DNA from: an uncultured beta proteobacterium
GTDB taxonomy: Bacteria; Pseudomonadota; Gammaproteobacteria; Burkholderiales; Rhodocyclaceae
DNA: 6,350 nucleotides
Direction: 5' to 3'
Assembly (NCBI GenBank): GCA_903917505.1
Contig: CAIXAY010000070.1
Span: forward strand, 1 to 6,350
Each line of letters starts with the position of its first letter. Position 1 is the stretch's first letter. A model generated the notes under the pieces. It did not search any database. It was not told the origin of the DNA and saw nothing but the letters and a program-made list of their open reading frames with translations. The position numbers were made by a program, and so were the translations under genes. Below, one piece after another: positions 1-5,540 of this stretch.

Positions 1-1140
1 ATGCTCGGCATCAGCCTGCGCGATCTCCTCGGAGATCGCCTGTTCGCCGCGAACGAGAGCTACATCAAGGGTGCGCTGGCCGGCCAGAAGCAGCGTTTTG
101 AACGGATGCAGACCAAGAACGACGGCAGCGTCGGCCATACCTGGGCGCACTATATTCCGAACGTCGACGAGCACGGCGTCGTCTCGGGTTTCTACGCGCT
201 GTTCAGCGACGTGACGCCGCTCAAGGCCGCGGAAGAGAAACTGAAGCTGGCGGCCAGCGTATTCGACAGCGCCCAGGAAGGCATCATGGTCACCGACGTC
301 GAGGGCGTCATCGAGTCGGTCAATCCCGCTTTCACCGAAATCACCGGCTACACCGCCGAGGACGCGATCGGCCATACGCCGCGCTTGCTGCGCTCCGACC
401 ATCACGACCAGGAATACTTCGCCGCGATATGGCAACAGATTTCGACCGGCGGTCAGTGGCAGGGTGAGACGTGGAACCGCCGCAAGGACGGCAGCATATT
501 TCTGGTGTGGCAGACGATCACGCGGATCGACGGCTCGGATAACACGCCGGCTCGCTACGTCTCGGTATTTCATGACATCACCAATGTCTGGGAAAAGAAC
601 GAGCGCACGACGCACCTGGCGTTCCACGACGCCTTGACCGGCCTGCCGAACCGCCTGCTGCTGATGGACCGGCTCGAACAGCTGGTGTCGGCGACCGACC
701 GCGGGCCGCGCAACGTGGTGGTCATGTTCCAGGACCTCGACCGTTTCAAATTCGTGAATGACAGTCTCGGTCACGATGTCGGCGATGAATTGTTGAAAGT
801 CGTGGCCGAAAAGCTGATGAGCCAGGTGCGCCAGTCGGATACGGTGGCGCGCCTCGGCGGCGACGAGTTCGTCGTCGTTCTCGATAATCCGGCGAGCCGT
901 GACGAGGTGGCGCAGATCGCCGCGCGCATCGTCGCGATCATCAACGAACCCATGACGTTCAGGGGAAAGCAGGTGGAGATCGGCACCTCGATCGGCATCG
1001 CTTTTTACCCGGACGATGGCGACACGCCGGCGCAATTGATCAGGAGCGCGGACAAGGCGATGTATGCGGCGAAGGAAGCCGGCAAGAATACCTACCGCTT
1101 TTGCGTGCGCCAGGCCGACCCGTCCCTCGAGCAGGGCTGA
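1..1140 (+). CDS. PAS-PAS-GGDEF diguanylate cyclase, 5' end missing
   Basis: Signalling enzyme expected to make cyclic di-GMP from two GTP. The visible 379 residues start inside a PAS domain that ends at FSDVT (68-72). A second, complete PAS domain follows at about 85-195 (start near SVFDSAQEGI, closing with HDIT 191-194). The GGDEF domain runs from about 207 (DALTGLPNR 210-218) to 365. The active-site signature GGDEF is intact at 286-290, and the metal-binding Asp lies in the DLDRFK stretch (D245). RQSD at 277-280, five residues before GGDEF, matches the RxxD inhibitory site, so product feedback is expected. No EAL domain follows: the protein stops about 15 residues after the GGDEF fold. The ATG at position 1 is probably an internal Met, because the first PAS domain is cut; membrane or sensor segments could lie further upstream. 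It converges on the LysR gene with 50 bp between stops, so it is unlikely to share that gene's role. The family call is firm; the signal sensed by the PAS domains is unknown. Confidence 0.93.
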   Translation: MLGISLRDLLGDRLFAANESYIKGALAGQKQRFERMQTKNDGSVGHTWAHYIPNVDEHGVVSGFYALFSDVTPLKAAEEKLKLAASVFDSAQEGIMVTDVEGVIESVNPAFTEITGYTAEDAIGHTPRLLRSDHHDQEYFAAIWQQISTGGQWQGETWNRRKDGSIFLVWQTITRIDGSDNTPARYVSVFHDITNVWEKNERTTHLAFHDALTGLPNRLLLMDRLEQLVSATDRGPRNVVVMFQDLDRFKFVNDSLGHDVGDELLKVVAEKLMSQVRQSDTVARLGGDEFVVVLDNPASRDEVAQIAARIVAIINEPMTFRGKQVEIGTSIGIAFYPDDGDTPAQLIRSADKAMYAAKEAGKNTYRFCVRQADPSLEQG

Positions 1141-1190
1141 GCGAGGACGGGCATCAAGCGCCTCGTCGGCGAACCTTGCGCGTCATCCGA

Positions 1191-2147
1191 CTACGATGCG
1201 TGTTCGCTTGCGGCGCCGCTGGTCGCGCCGATTGCCGTATCGAGCGCGTAGGGTCCGCGGCGCAATTGGTCCGCAATGAATGACAGGCACAGCTGGAGCT
1301 TGCTCGAGTCCTCGACGCGTCCCGTCGTCACGGCGTAGAGGTCGGCCGGCTGGGTATGCCTGGGCAGTACGCGTTCAAGGATGCCTGACTTGATCGATTC
1401 GGCGACGTCCCAGCTGGCAAACAAACCGATGCCCTGGCCGGCGATTGTCCAGTTCCAGGCGATGTCGGCGTGGTTTGAGCCCATCGGACCCGAAACCCGG
1501 ACGGATTGGCTTCCTTCGGGACCCTGCATTTGCCAGACGCCGAATGTCTGGTGACGATCCCGGTAAAGCAGGCAGTCGTGGTGGGTCAAGTCGGACAGCG
1601 TCTCGGGGCGGCCTTGCCTGTCCAGATACTCGGGTGTCGCGCACAGCACGCGGACATTCTTCTTGATCTCGTGGGCAAACAGATGCGGTTCGCTGACCGG
1701 CTCCATGCGGAAATCGACGTCGATGCCCTCGGCGAGCAAATCCACCCGCCGGTCAAGCGATTCGAGCCAGAGCGTCAGCGCCGGATATTGCTTCTTCAGC
1801 AAGACGAGAATCGGCGCAAGATGGTAGCGCGCGAGCCGGGGACTGGAATTGATCCGCAGCAGCCCGGAAGGCGCGCCTTTCGGCATGGCCATGCAATCAT
1901 CGAGCGAATTTGCCGCGGCGAGGACCTGCTTGGCCCAGAGATAAGCCTTCTCGCCGGCTTCACTGATCAGGACGCGCCGCGTCGTGCGGTGAAACAGGCG
2001 CGCGCCCAGTTCGCGCTCGAAGTGCGCTACCCGCTTGGTGACGTAGGCGGCCGATATCCCGAGGTGAGTTGCTGCGCCAATGAAACTCGAGCGCTGCACC
2101 ACCTCGCAAAAGATACGCAAATCAACAAGATCCCAGCGATTATTCAC
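1191..2147 (-). CDS. LysR-family transcriptional regulator, TtdR/DmlR-like branch
   Basis: 318-residue LysR-type regulator, a normal length for the family. The N-terminal winged helix-turn-helix spans about residues 5-65, with the recognition region around SSFIGAATHLGISAAYVTKR (20-39) and the typical ELGARLFHRTTR wing. The effector-binding domain covers about 90-300. From memory, several stretches resemble E. coli TtdR, the activator of L-tartrate dehydratase: AYVTKR, LDRRVDLL followed by IDVDFRM, HDCLLYRDR, and the GIGLFASWDV region. The ligand is therefore perhaps a hydroxy or sugar acid, but that is inference. The start is GTG at 2147; no ATG or clear Shine-Dalgarno sequence lies just upstream, so the exact start is less certain than the family. 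The gene is divergent from the oxidoreductase at 2218, separated by 70 bp. This is the classic arrangement for a LysR protein that controls its neighbour and represses itself. Confidence 0.93.
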   Translation of the reverse strand: MNNRWDLVDLRIFCEVVQRSSFIGAATHLGISAAYVTKRVAHFERELGARLFHRTTRRVLISEAGEKAYLWAKQVLAAANSLDDCMAMPKGAPSGLLRINSSPRLARYHLAPILVLLKKQYPALTLWLESLDRRVDLLAEGIDVDFRMEPVSEPHLFAHEIKKNVRVLCATPEYLDRQGRPETLSDLTHHDCLLYRDRHQTFGVWQMQGPEGSQSVRVSGPMGSNHADIAWNWTIAGQGIGLFASWDVAESIKSGILERVLPRHTQPADLYAVTTGRVEDSSKLQLCLSFIADQLRRGPYALDTAIGATSGAASEHAS

Positions 2148-2158
2148 TTTTAGACAGT

Positions 2159-2187
2159 TTTAAATCAACGAACGGTCTGATTATATA
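2159..2187 (+). promoter_or_regulatory. candidate promoter of the oxidoreductase-lactonase operon
   Basis: TTTAAA at 2159-2164 (4 of 6 positions of TTGACA) and TATATA at 2182-2187 (4 of 6 of TATAAT) are separated by 17 bp; TATAAC at 2184-2189 is an alternative -10. The predicted leader to the ATG at 2218 is only about 20-25 bases. A weak -35 would suit activation by the divergent LysR protein. The region is a clear AT-rich island in GC-rich surroundings. This is a candidate by eye, not a mapped start. Confidence 0.38.
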
Positions 2188-2199
2188 ACGCATTGATTT
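2162..2199. repeat. inverted repeat in the divergent LysR control region
   Basis: AAATCAA at 2162-2168 is repeated inverted as TTGATTT at 2193-2199, with 24 bp between; the matching arms extend to 9 positions with one mismatch. A second, nested dyad, ATCA (2164-2167) with TGAT (2178-2181), lies inside it. The repeat brackets both candidate -10 elements, so it is a plausible operator for the LysR protein, whose family binds dyads in such gaps. It does not fit the standard T-N11-A box cleanly. Confidence 0.35.
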
Positions 2200-2207
2200 T
2201 CTGTATT
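2180..2207 (-). promoter_or_regulatory. candidate promoter of the LysR gene
   Basis: On the minus strand a perfect TATAAT (plus-strand 2180-2185) lies 32 bases upstream of the GTG start at 2147, giving a predicted leader of about 25 bases. The best -35 with a 16-bp spacer is AATACA (plus-strand 2202-2207), only 3 of 6 consensus positions. The -10 overlaps the candidate -10 of the divergent gene, so the two promoters could compete or be co-regulated. This was found by eye only. Confidence 0.4.
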
Positions 2208-2217
2208 GTCGCGCTCC

Positions 2218-3372
2218 ATGAAAATACTTTCGGCGGCGGGGGCGTTGCGCCTCGGATTTGTCGGTGGCGGGGAAGCCTCGGGAATCGGCCCGACGCACTG
2301 GTATGCCTCGCGTTTCGACGGAAACTTCAGCCTCGTTGCCGGCGCCTTTTCCGCCGACGCGCAGCGCAATCGCAGCGCGGGCGAGGCCTATGGCCTGGCG
2401 CCCGAGCGCGTCTATGAGTCGTTTGAACACATGGCGCTGGCCGAAAGCAGCCGTGCCGACGGTGTCGAGGCGGTCGCCATCATGCTGCCGAACAAGCAGC
2501 ATGTCGCGGCAACGCGCGCCTTTCTCGCCCGGGGTATCGATGTCATCTGCGAGAAGCCCCTGGCGACCTCGCTGGCCGAGGCGCTGGACCTCGAGGCCTT
2601 TCACGCCGCGCACCCGTGCGTCGTCGTCCTGACCCACAACTACAGCGGCTTTTCGATGATCAGGGAAGCGCGCGATCAGATCGCCGCCGGCGCCATCGGC
2701 GAGTTGCGAGTCGTGCAGGTTGAACATGCCGTGGCCTCGGGCGTCGCCGCGCCGGGAAAAAATGCGGCGAGCGGCTGGCGCACCGATCCGGCCATGGTCG
2801 GATCATCCGCCGTCCTCGCCGATGTCGGCGTGCATGCGCATCACCTCATCCGTTTCGTCACCGGACTCGAGGTGCGCGAAGTCGCGGCTGAACTTTCAAC
2901 ACTGCATCCCGGCAGGATTTCCGATGATAATGCGCACGTCATGCTGCGCCTGGATCGGAACGTGCGCGGAATGCTGTGGGCTAGTTTTGTCGCCGCCGGC
3001 ATCCGCCAGGGATTGCAGATTCGCGTATTCGGCTCGACCGGGTCGCTGGCCTGGCATCAGGAGGATCCGGACCGATTGTTGATCCAGCCGCAGCACGCCG
3101 CGCATTATGTCCTGCGCCGCGGCGAGGCGTGGACCGGCGCGGCGGCGCAGGCCGCGACCCGCCTGAAGGCGGGGCAAGTCGAAGGCCAGCTCGAGGCTTT
3201 CGCCAATATCTACAGCGACGCCGCCGAACTGATCCGGGCGCGCCGCGCGGGGCGATCGCCCGGGCCGTCGGCGCGCCTGTGCCCGACGCTGTCCGACGGG
3301 GTGGCGGGCATGCGTTTCATCGATGGCTGCGTGCGCTCGCAGGCCATGCGCAGCGCCTGGGTCGAGCTTTAG
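2218..3372 (+). CDS. Gfo/Idh/MocA-family NAD(P)-dependent oxidoreductase, IDH-type active site
   Basis: 384-residue dehydrogenase of the glucose-fructose oxidoreductase / inositol dehydrogenase / MocA family, probably cytoplasmic, since no signal peptide or membrane segment is seen. The N-terminal Rossmann fold opens with a glycine-rich loop, GFVGGGEASGIG (13-24). The nucleotide-domain motif EKP is at 112-114, and the C-terminal domain carries D202-V-G-V-H206. K113, D202 and H206 match the Lys-Asp-His set used by inositol dehydrogenase, including the four-residue D-to-H spacing. The expected reaction is NAD(P)+-dependent oxidation of a ring or chain hydroxyl of a sugar or polyol; the substrate is not readable. 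Other recognisable stretches are LTHNYSGF, DDNAHVMLR and GMLWASFVAAG, which I recall from a conserved but uncharacterised Gfo/Idh subgroup. ATG 2218 is preferred because it starts just before the Rossmann strand; an in-frame TTG at 2206 would add four residues. Neither start has a clear Shine-Dalgarno sequence. It is first in an apparent operon. Confidence 0.92.
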   Translation: MKILSAAGALRLGFVGGGEASGIGPTHWYASRFDGNFSLVAGAFSADAQRNRSAGEAYGLAPERVYESFEHMALAESSRADGVEAVAIMLPNKQHVAATRAFLARGIDVICEKPLATSLAEALDLEAFHAAHPCVVVLTHNYSGFSMIREARDQIAAGAIGELRVVQVEHAVASGVAAPGKNAASGWRTDPAMVGSSAVLADVGVHAHHLIRFVTGLEVREVAAELSTLHPGRISDDNAHVMLRLDRNVRGMLWASFVAAGIRQGLQIRVFGSTGSLAWHQEDPDRLLIQPQHAAHYVLRRGEAWTGAAAQAATRLKAGQVEGQLEAFANIYSDAAELIRARRAGRSPGPSARLCPTLSDGVAGMRFIDGCVRSQAMRSAWVEL

Positions 3373-3384
3373 GACGCGGCGGCC

Positions 3385-4215
3385 ATGAACATCTTCGACG
3401 AGCCTAAAATCGATTGTCATAGCCACGTCTTCGATCCGGCGCGCTTCCCTTATCCCGAGGGCAATTTCTATCAGCCCTCCGGGCAGGAAAGAGGCACGCC
3501 CGCGCAGTTCGTGCAGGTGCTCGATGCCTATGGCGTGCGCAATGCGCTGCTGGTCGAGCCGAACTCGGGCTACGACTTCGACAACCGTTGCCTGCTCGAT
3601 ACCATCGCCCGCAGCGGCGGTCGCCTGAAGGGCATGGCCGTGGTCGGCAACGATGTGTCGTGCGCTGAGCTGGAAGATCTGAAGGCACAGGGCATCGTCG
3701 GCATCGCCTTCAACCCAGCCCTGTTCGGCACGGCGCGATACTCGGATGCCGCGGGCCTGCTCGCGCGGCTCGCCGACCTCGATCTCATCGCCCAGGTTCA
3801 GGTGATGGACGAGCAACTGCTGGACCTGTTGCCGATGCTCAAAGCCAGCGGCGCGCGACTGATCTTCGATCATTGCGGCCGGCCGAATCCCGACGCCGGA
3901 CTCGGACAAGCCGGCTTCCAGGCCCTGCTTGAAGTCGGGCGCGCGCGCAAGGCCTGCGTGAAGATCTCGGGCTTTTCGAAATTTTCGCGCCAGTCTTATC
4001 CGTATGAAGACGCCTGGCCCTACGTGCGCGCCCTGGTGGGCGCCTTCGGCCTCGATGCCTGCGTGTGGGGAACCGACTGGCCTTTTCTCCGTGCGCCAGA
4101 ACGGATAGATTATGGAACCTTGCTCAAACTCCTCGAGCGCCTGTTCCCGGATGCCGGTGAGCGGCGCCAGCTGTTGTGGGAAACGCCGCGCGCGCTGTTC
4201 GGCTTTGGCGGCTGA
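3385..4215 (+). CDS. amidohydrolase family 2 protein (COG3618-type), probable lactonase
   Basis: 276-residue TIM-barrel hydrolase of the family (PF04909-like) that includes 2-pyrone-4,6-dicarboxylate lactonase LigI, galactarolactone isomerase and L-fucono- and rhamnono-lactonases. Visible motifs are the HxH pair H12-S-H14 in DCHSHVFDP, DHCGRP at 162-167 (H163 and R166, as in LigI), and WGTDWP at 228-233 with the probable general base D231. Length is close to the usual 280-300 residues. The expected reaction is hydrolysis, or less likely isomerisation, of a lactone. The usual Arg in the middle strand motif (GxRG-x-R type) is Ala here (GIVGIAFNP, A108), which hints at a substrate unlike the dicarboxylate of LigI. 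The ATG at 3385 lies 12 bp after the previous stop, and AGGA at 3371-3374 overlapping that stop can serve as ribosome binding site. Its place between two sugar-type dehydrogenases favours a sugar-lactone substrate; this is inference. Confidence 0.9.
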   Translation: MNIFDEPKIDCHSHVFDPARFPYPEGNFYQPSGQERGTPAQFVQVLDAYGVRNALLVEPNSGYDFDNRCLLDTIARSGGRLKGMAVVGNDVSCAELEDLKAQGIVGIAFNPALFGTARYSDAAGLLARLADLDLIAQVQVMDEQLLDLLPMLKASGARLIFDHCGRPNPDAGLGQAGFQALLEVGRARKACVKISGFSKFSRQSYPYEDAWPYVRALVGAFGLDACVWGTDWPFLRAPERIDYGTLLKLLERLFPDAGERRQLLWETPRALFGFGG

Positions 4216-4223
4216 CTGTTGAT

Positions 4224-4229
4224 AAAGGA
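4224..4229 (+). promoter_or_regulatory. Shine-Dalgarno that sets the start of the second oxidoreductase
   Basis: AAAGGA ends 6 bases before the ATG at 4236, ideal spacing. It favours 4236 over in-frame upstream codons such as the ATG at 4176, which would overlap the lactonase gene by 40 bases and add a 20-residue tail before the Rossmann strand. Confidence 0.8.
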
Positions 4230-4235
4230 CCTGCC

Positions 4236-5276
4236 ATGAAGAAGACCATCAACTGGGGGGTGCTCGGCGCTGCCGGCATCGCCACCAAGTTCTCGATGCC
4301 GGGGATCAAGGCAGCGCCGAGCGCGACCCTGCTCGCCCTGGCCTCGCGCGATCTCGACAAGGGCCGCGCCGCCGCGGCGACGCTCGCTGTGCCGCGCGTC
4401 TATGGCAGTTATGCCGAACTGCTGGCCGACCCGGACATCGACGCCATTTACATCCCGTTGCCCAACCAGCTGCATTTCGAGTGGTCGGTGCGCGCGCTCG
4501 AAGCCGGCAAGCACGTGCTTTGCGAAAAGCCGCTGTGCCTCACTTCGCAGCAGGTGAAAGAGCTCTGCGCCGTGCGCGATCGCACCGGCAAGCACATCGA
4601 AGAGGCCTTCGCCTACCGCAACCATCCGCAGTGGGTCAAGCTCAGGGAAATCCTTGCGAGCGACCTGCTCGGGCCGGTACGCGCCGCGCATGGCATCATG
4701 GCCAAGCAGTTCTTCAACCCGCAGGACATTCGCAACAATCCCGGCGCCGGCGGCGGTGGCACCTACGATCTCGGGTCTTACGTCATCAGTGCCTGCAACA
4801 TGCTGTTCAAGCGCGCCCCGGCGCGGGTCGTGGCGGCCTTCGAAATCGATCCGGTGTTCGGCACCGATCGCCTCTCGAGCGCCTTGCTCGACTATGGCAG
4901 CGCCCACGCCGCGCTGACCGTCGCCACGCAGTCGGGCGGCGACAGCTGGGGGTCGCAACAGCACCTGACCGTGCTCTGCGCGCGCGGCTGGTTGCGTTTC
5001 AATTTCCCGTATTCGCAGGTGCGGCCGACGGCATGCATGATCGAGATCGGCGATGCGACCGGAGTCGGCGCATTTCCGACCCAGACGCTGGCGTTTGAAG
5101 CGACCAACCAGTTCGTGCTGCAGGCCGAGCGTTTCTCGCGTCTGGTGCTTGGCGACGCGGTGCCGCCCTGGCCGATCGAGGAGGCGGTTGATACCCTGCA
5201 GACGATCGAAGCGCTGTTTGAATCGGCGCGTGGCGGGCACTGGCAGTCGCTGCCGGCGCCGCGGGGCGAAAAGTGA
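4236..5276 (+). CDS. Gfo/Idh/MocA-family oxidoreductase, GFOR / xylose-dehydrogenase type
   Basis: 346-residue NAD(P)-dependent dehydrogenase, a typical length for the family, with no signal peptide. The Rossmann loop reads GVLGAAGIA (8-16), with EKP at 97-99 (K98). The C-terminal domain has the motif GGGGTYDLGSY, with D178 and Y182. Tyr takes the place of the His seen in inositol dehydrogenase, as in glucose-fructose oxidoreductase, dimeric dihydrodiol dehydrogenase and Gfo-type D-xylose 1-dehydrogenases. EAFAYRNHPQW (from about residue 125) is also typical of that branch. The likely reaction is oxidation of an aldose at C1 to the lactone with NAD(P)+, or reduction of a keto sugar; the substrate is unknown. 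The gene follows the lactonase by 20 bp and has a strong Shine-Dalgarno sequence, so the three genes probably form one operon. A lactone-forming dehydrogenase beside a lactonase makes biochemical sense. It differs from the 2218 gene in length, glycine loop and catalytic residue, so it is not a recent tandem copy. Confidence 0.92.
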   Translation: MKKTINWGVLGAAGIATKFSMPGIKAAPSATLLALASRDLDKGRAAAATLAVPRVYGSYAELLADPDIDAIYIPLPNQLHFEWSVRALEAGKHVLCEKPLCLTSQQVKELCAVRDRTGKHIEEAFAYRNHPQWVKLREILASDLLGPVRAAHGIMAKQFFNPQDIRNNPGAGGGGTYDLGSYVISACNMLFKRAPARVVAAFEIDPVFGTDRLSSALLDYGSAHAALTVATQSGGDSWGSQQHLTVLCARGWLRFNFPYSQVRPTACMIEIGDATGVGAFPTQTLAFEATNQFVLQAERFSRLVLGDAVPPWPIEEAVDTLQTIEALFESARGGHWQSLPAPRGEK

Positions 5277-5311
5277 ATGCCATTGTAATGCTCGCGAGCG
5301 CGCCATCGAGG

Positions 5312-5365
5312 CGGATTCCATGCCGTCCGTCCGGGGTTCTATGGAATGCGGTTTCAGAAAAACCG
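5312..5365 (+). other. two overlapping potential hairpins downstream of the operon
   Basis: Hairpin A pairs ATTCCAT (5315-5321) with ATGGAAT (5341-5347), 7 exact pairs; two more outer pairs (5312-5313 with 5349-5350) lie beyond one mismatch. The loop is 19 bases and GC-rich. Hairpin B pairs CGGTTT (5349-5354) with AAACCG (5360-5365) around a 5-base loop. The two share bases 5349-5350. Neither is followed by a run of T on the + strand, so an ordinary intrinsic terminator is not supported. Possible roles are mRNA 3'-end stabilisation, processing or attenuation between the oxidoreductase and transporter genes. Confidence 0.35.
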
Positions 5366-5483
5366 GGCAAAAATAGGGTGCCGCGAGAAGTCAATTCGCG
5401 TACACTTAATCGCTCAATTTTTTGCAGCGAAAGATGCCCGGAATTGCCCATTGTGCGGCCCGGTTGACGATATCCGACGATGC

Positions 5484-5495
5484 GACACCAGTGTC
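5484..5495. promoter_or_regulatory. short palindrome, candidate operator upstream of the TRAP gene
   Basis: GACAC-CA-GTGTC is a dyad with exact 5-bp arms, 45 bases before the TRAP start. In size and position it resembles a regulator binding site. No convincing promoter pair could be placed around it: TTGACG at 5464-5469 is a fair -35, but no good -10 sits at 16-18 bp from it. One isolated 12-bp dyad can occur by chance. Confidence 0.25.
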
Positions 5496-5526
5496 TTGCG
5501 AGCGAACGTTTTCAGTAGACAATCAA

Positions 5527-5533
5527 AGGGGGA
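5527..5533 (+). promoter_or_regulatory. Shine-Dalgarno of the TRAP transporter gene
   Basis: AGGGGGA lies 7 bases before the ATG at 5541. This strong site fixes the start of the transporter gene. Confidence 0.75.
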
Positions 5534-5540
5534 TACTTTC

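Noticed and set aside
1141..1166. Possible terminator between the convergent cyclase and LysR genes
   Set aside because: CGAGG (1142-1146) can pair with CCTCG (1161-1165), but the loop is 14 bases, the stem only 5 bp, and no T run follows on either strand.
1506..2153. 215-codon plus-strand open frame opposite the LysR gene
   Set aside because: The LysR reading has an unmistakable helix-turn-helix and effector domain; this frame has no recognisable content.
2140..2727. 195-codon minus-strand open frame overlapping the LysR start and the divergent gene
   Set aside because: It runs across the promoter region and is antisense to the Rossmann domain; no recognisable content.
2896..3909. 337-codon open frame on the minus strand
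   Set aside because: Antisense to the first oxidoreductase and the lactonase; no recognisable domain and a composition typical of a shadow frame.
4176..4235. Upstream in-frame ATG at 4176 as start of the second oxidoreductase
   Set aside because: It would overlap the lactonase coding region by 40 bases and add a tail not expected before the Rossmann fold; AAAGGA at 4224-4229 points to 4236.
4110..5321. 403-codon open frame on the minus strand
   Set aside because: It lies antisense to the second oxidoreductase, which has clear family motifs and a strong ribosome binding site. The Arg-, Gly- and Ala-rich translation with no domain is typical of a shadow frame in GC-rich DNA.
5273..5467. 64-codon plus-strand frame overlapping the stop of the second oxidoreductase (GTGA overlap)
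   Set aside because: The start-stop overlap looks like translational coupling, but there is no good ribosome binding site, no recognisable sequence, and it covers the hairpin-rich gap.
5464..5493. Sigma-70 promoter using TTGACG at 5464-5469
   Set aside because: The -35 matches 5 of 6 positions, but no acceptable -10 lies at 16-18 bp spacing.
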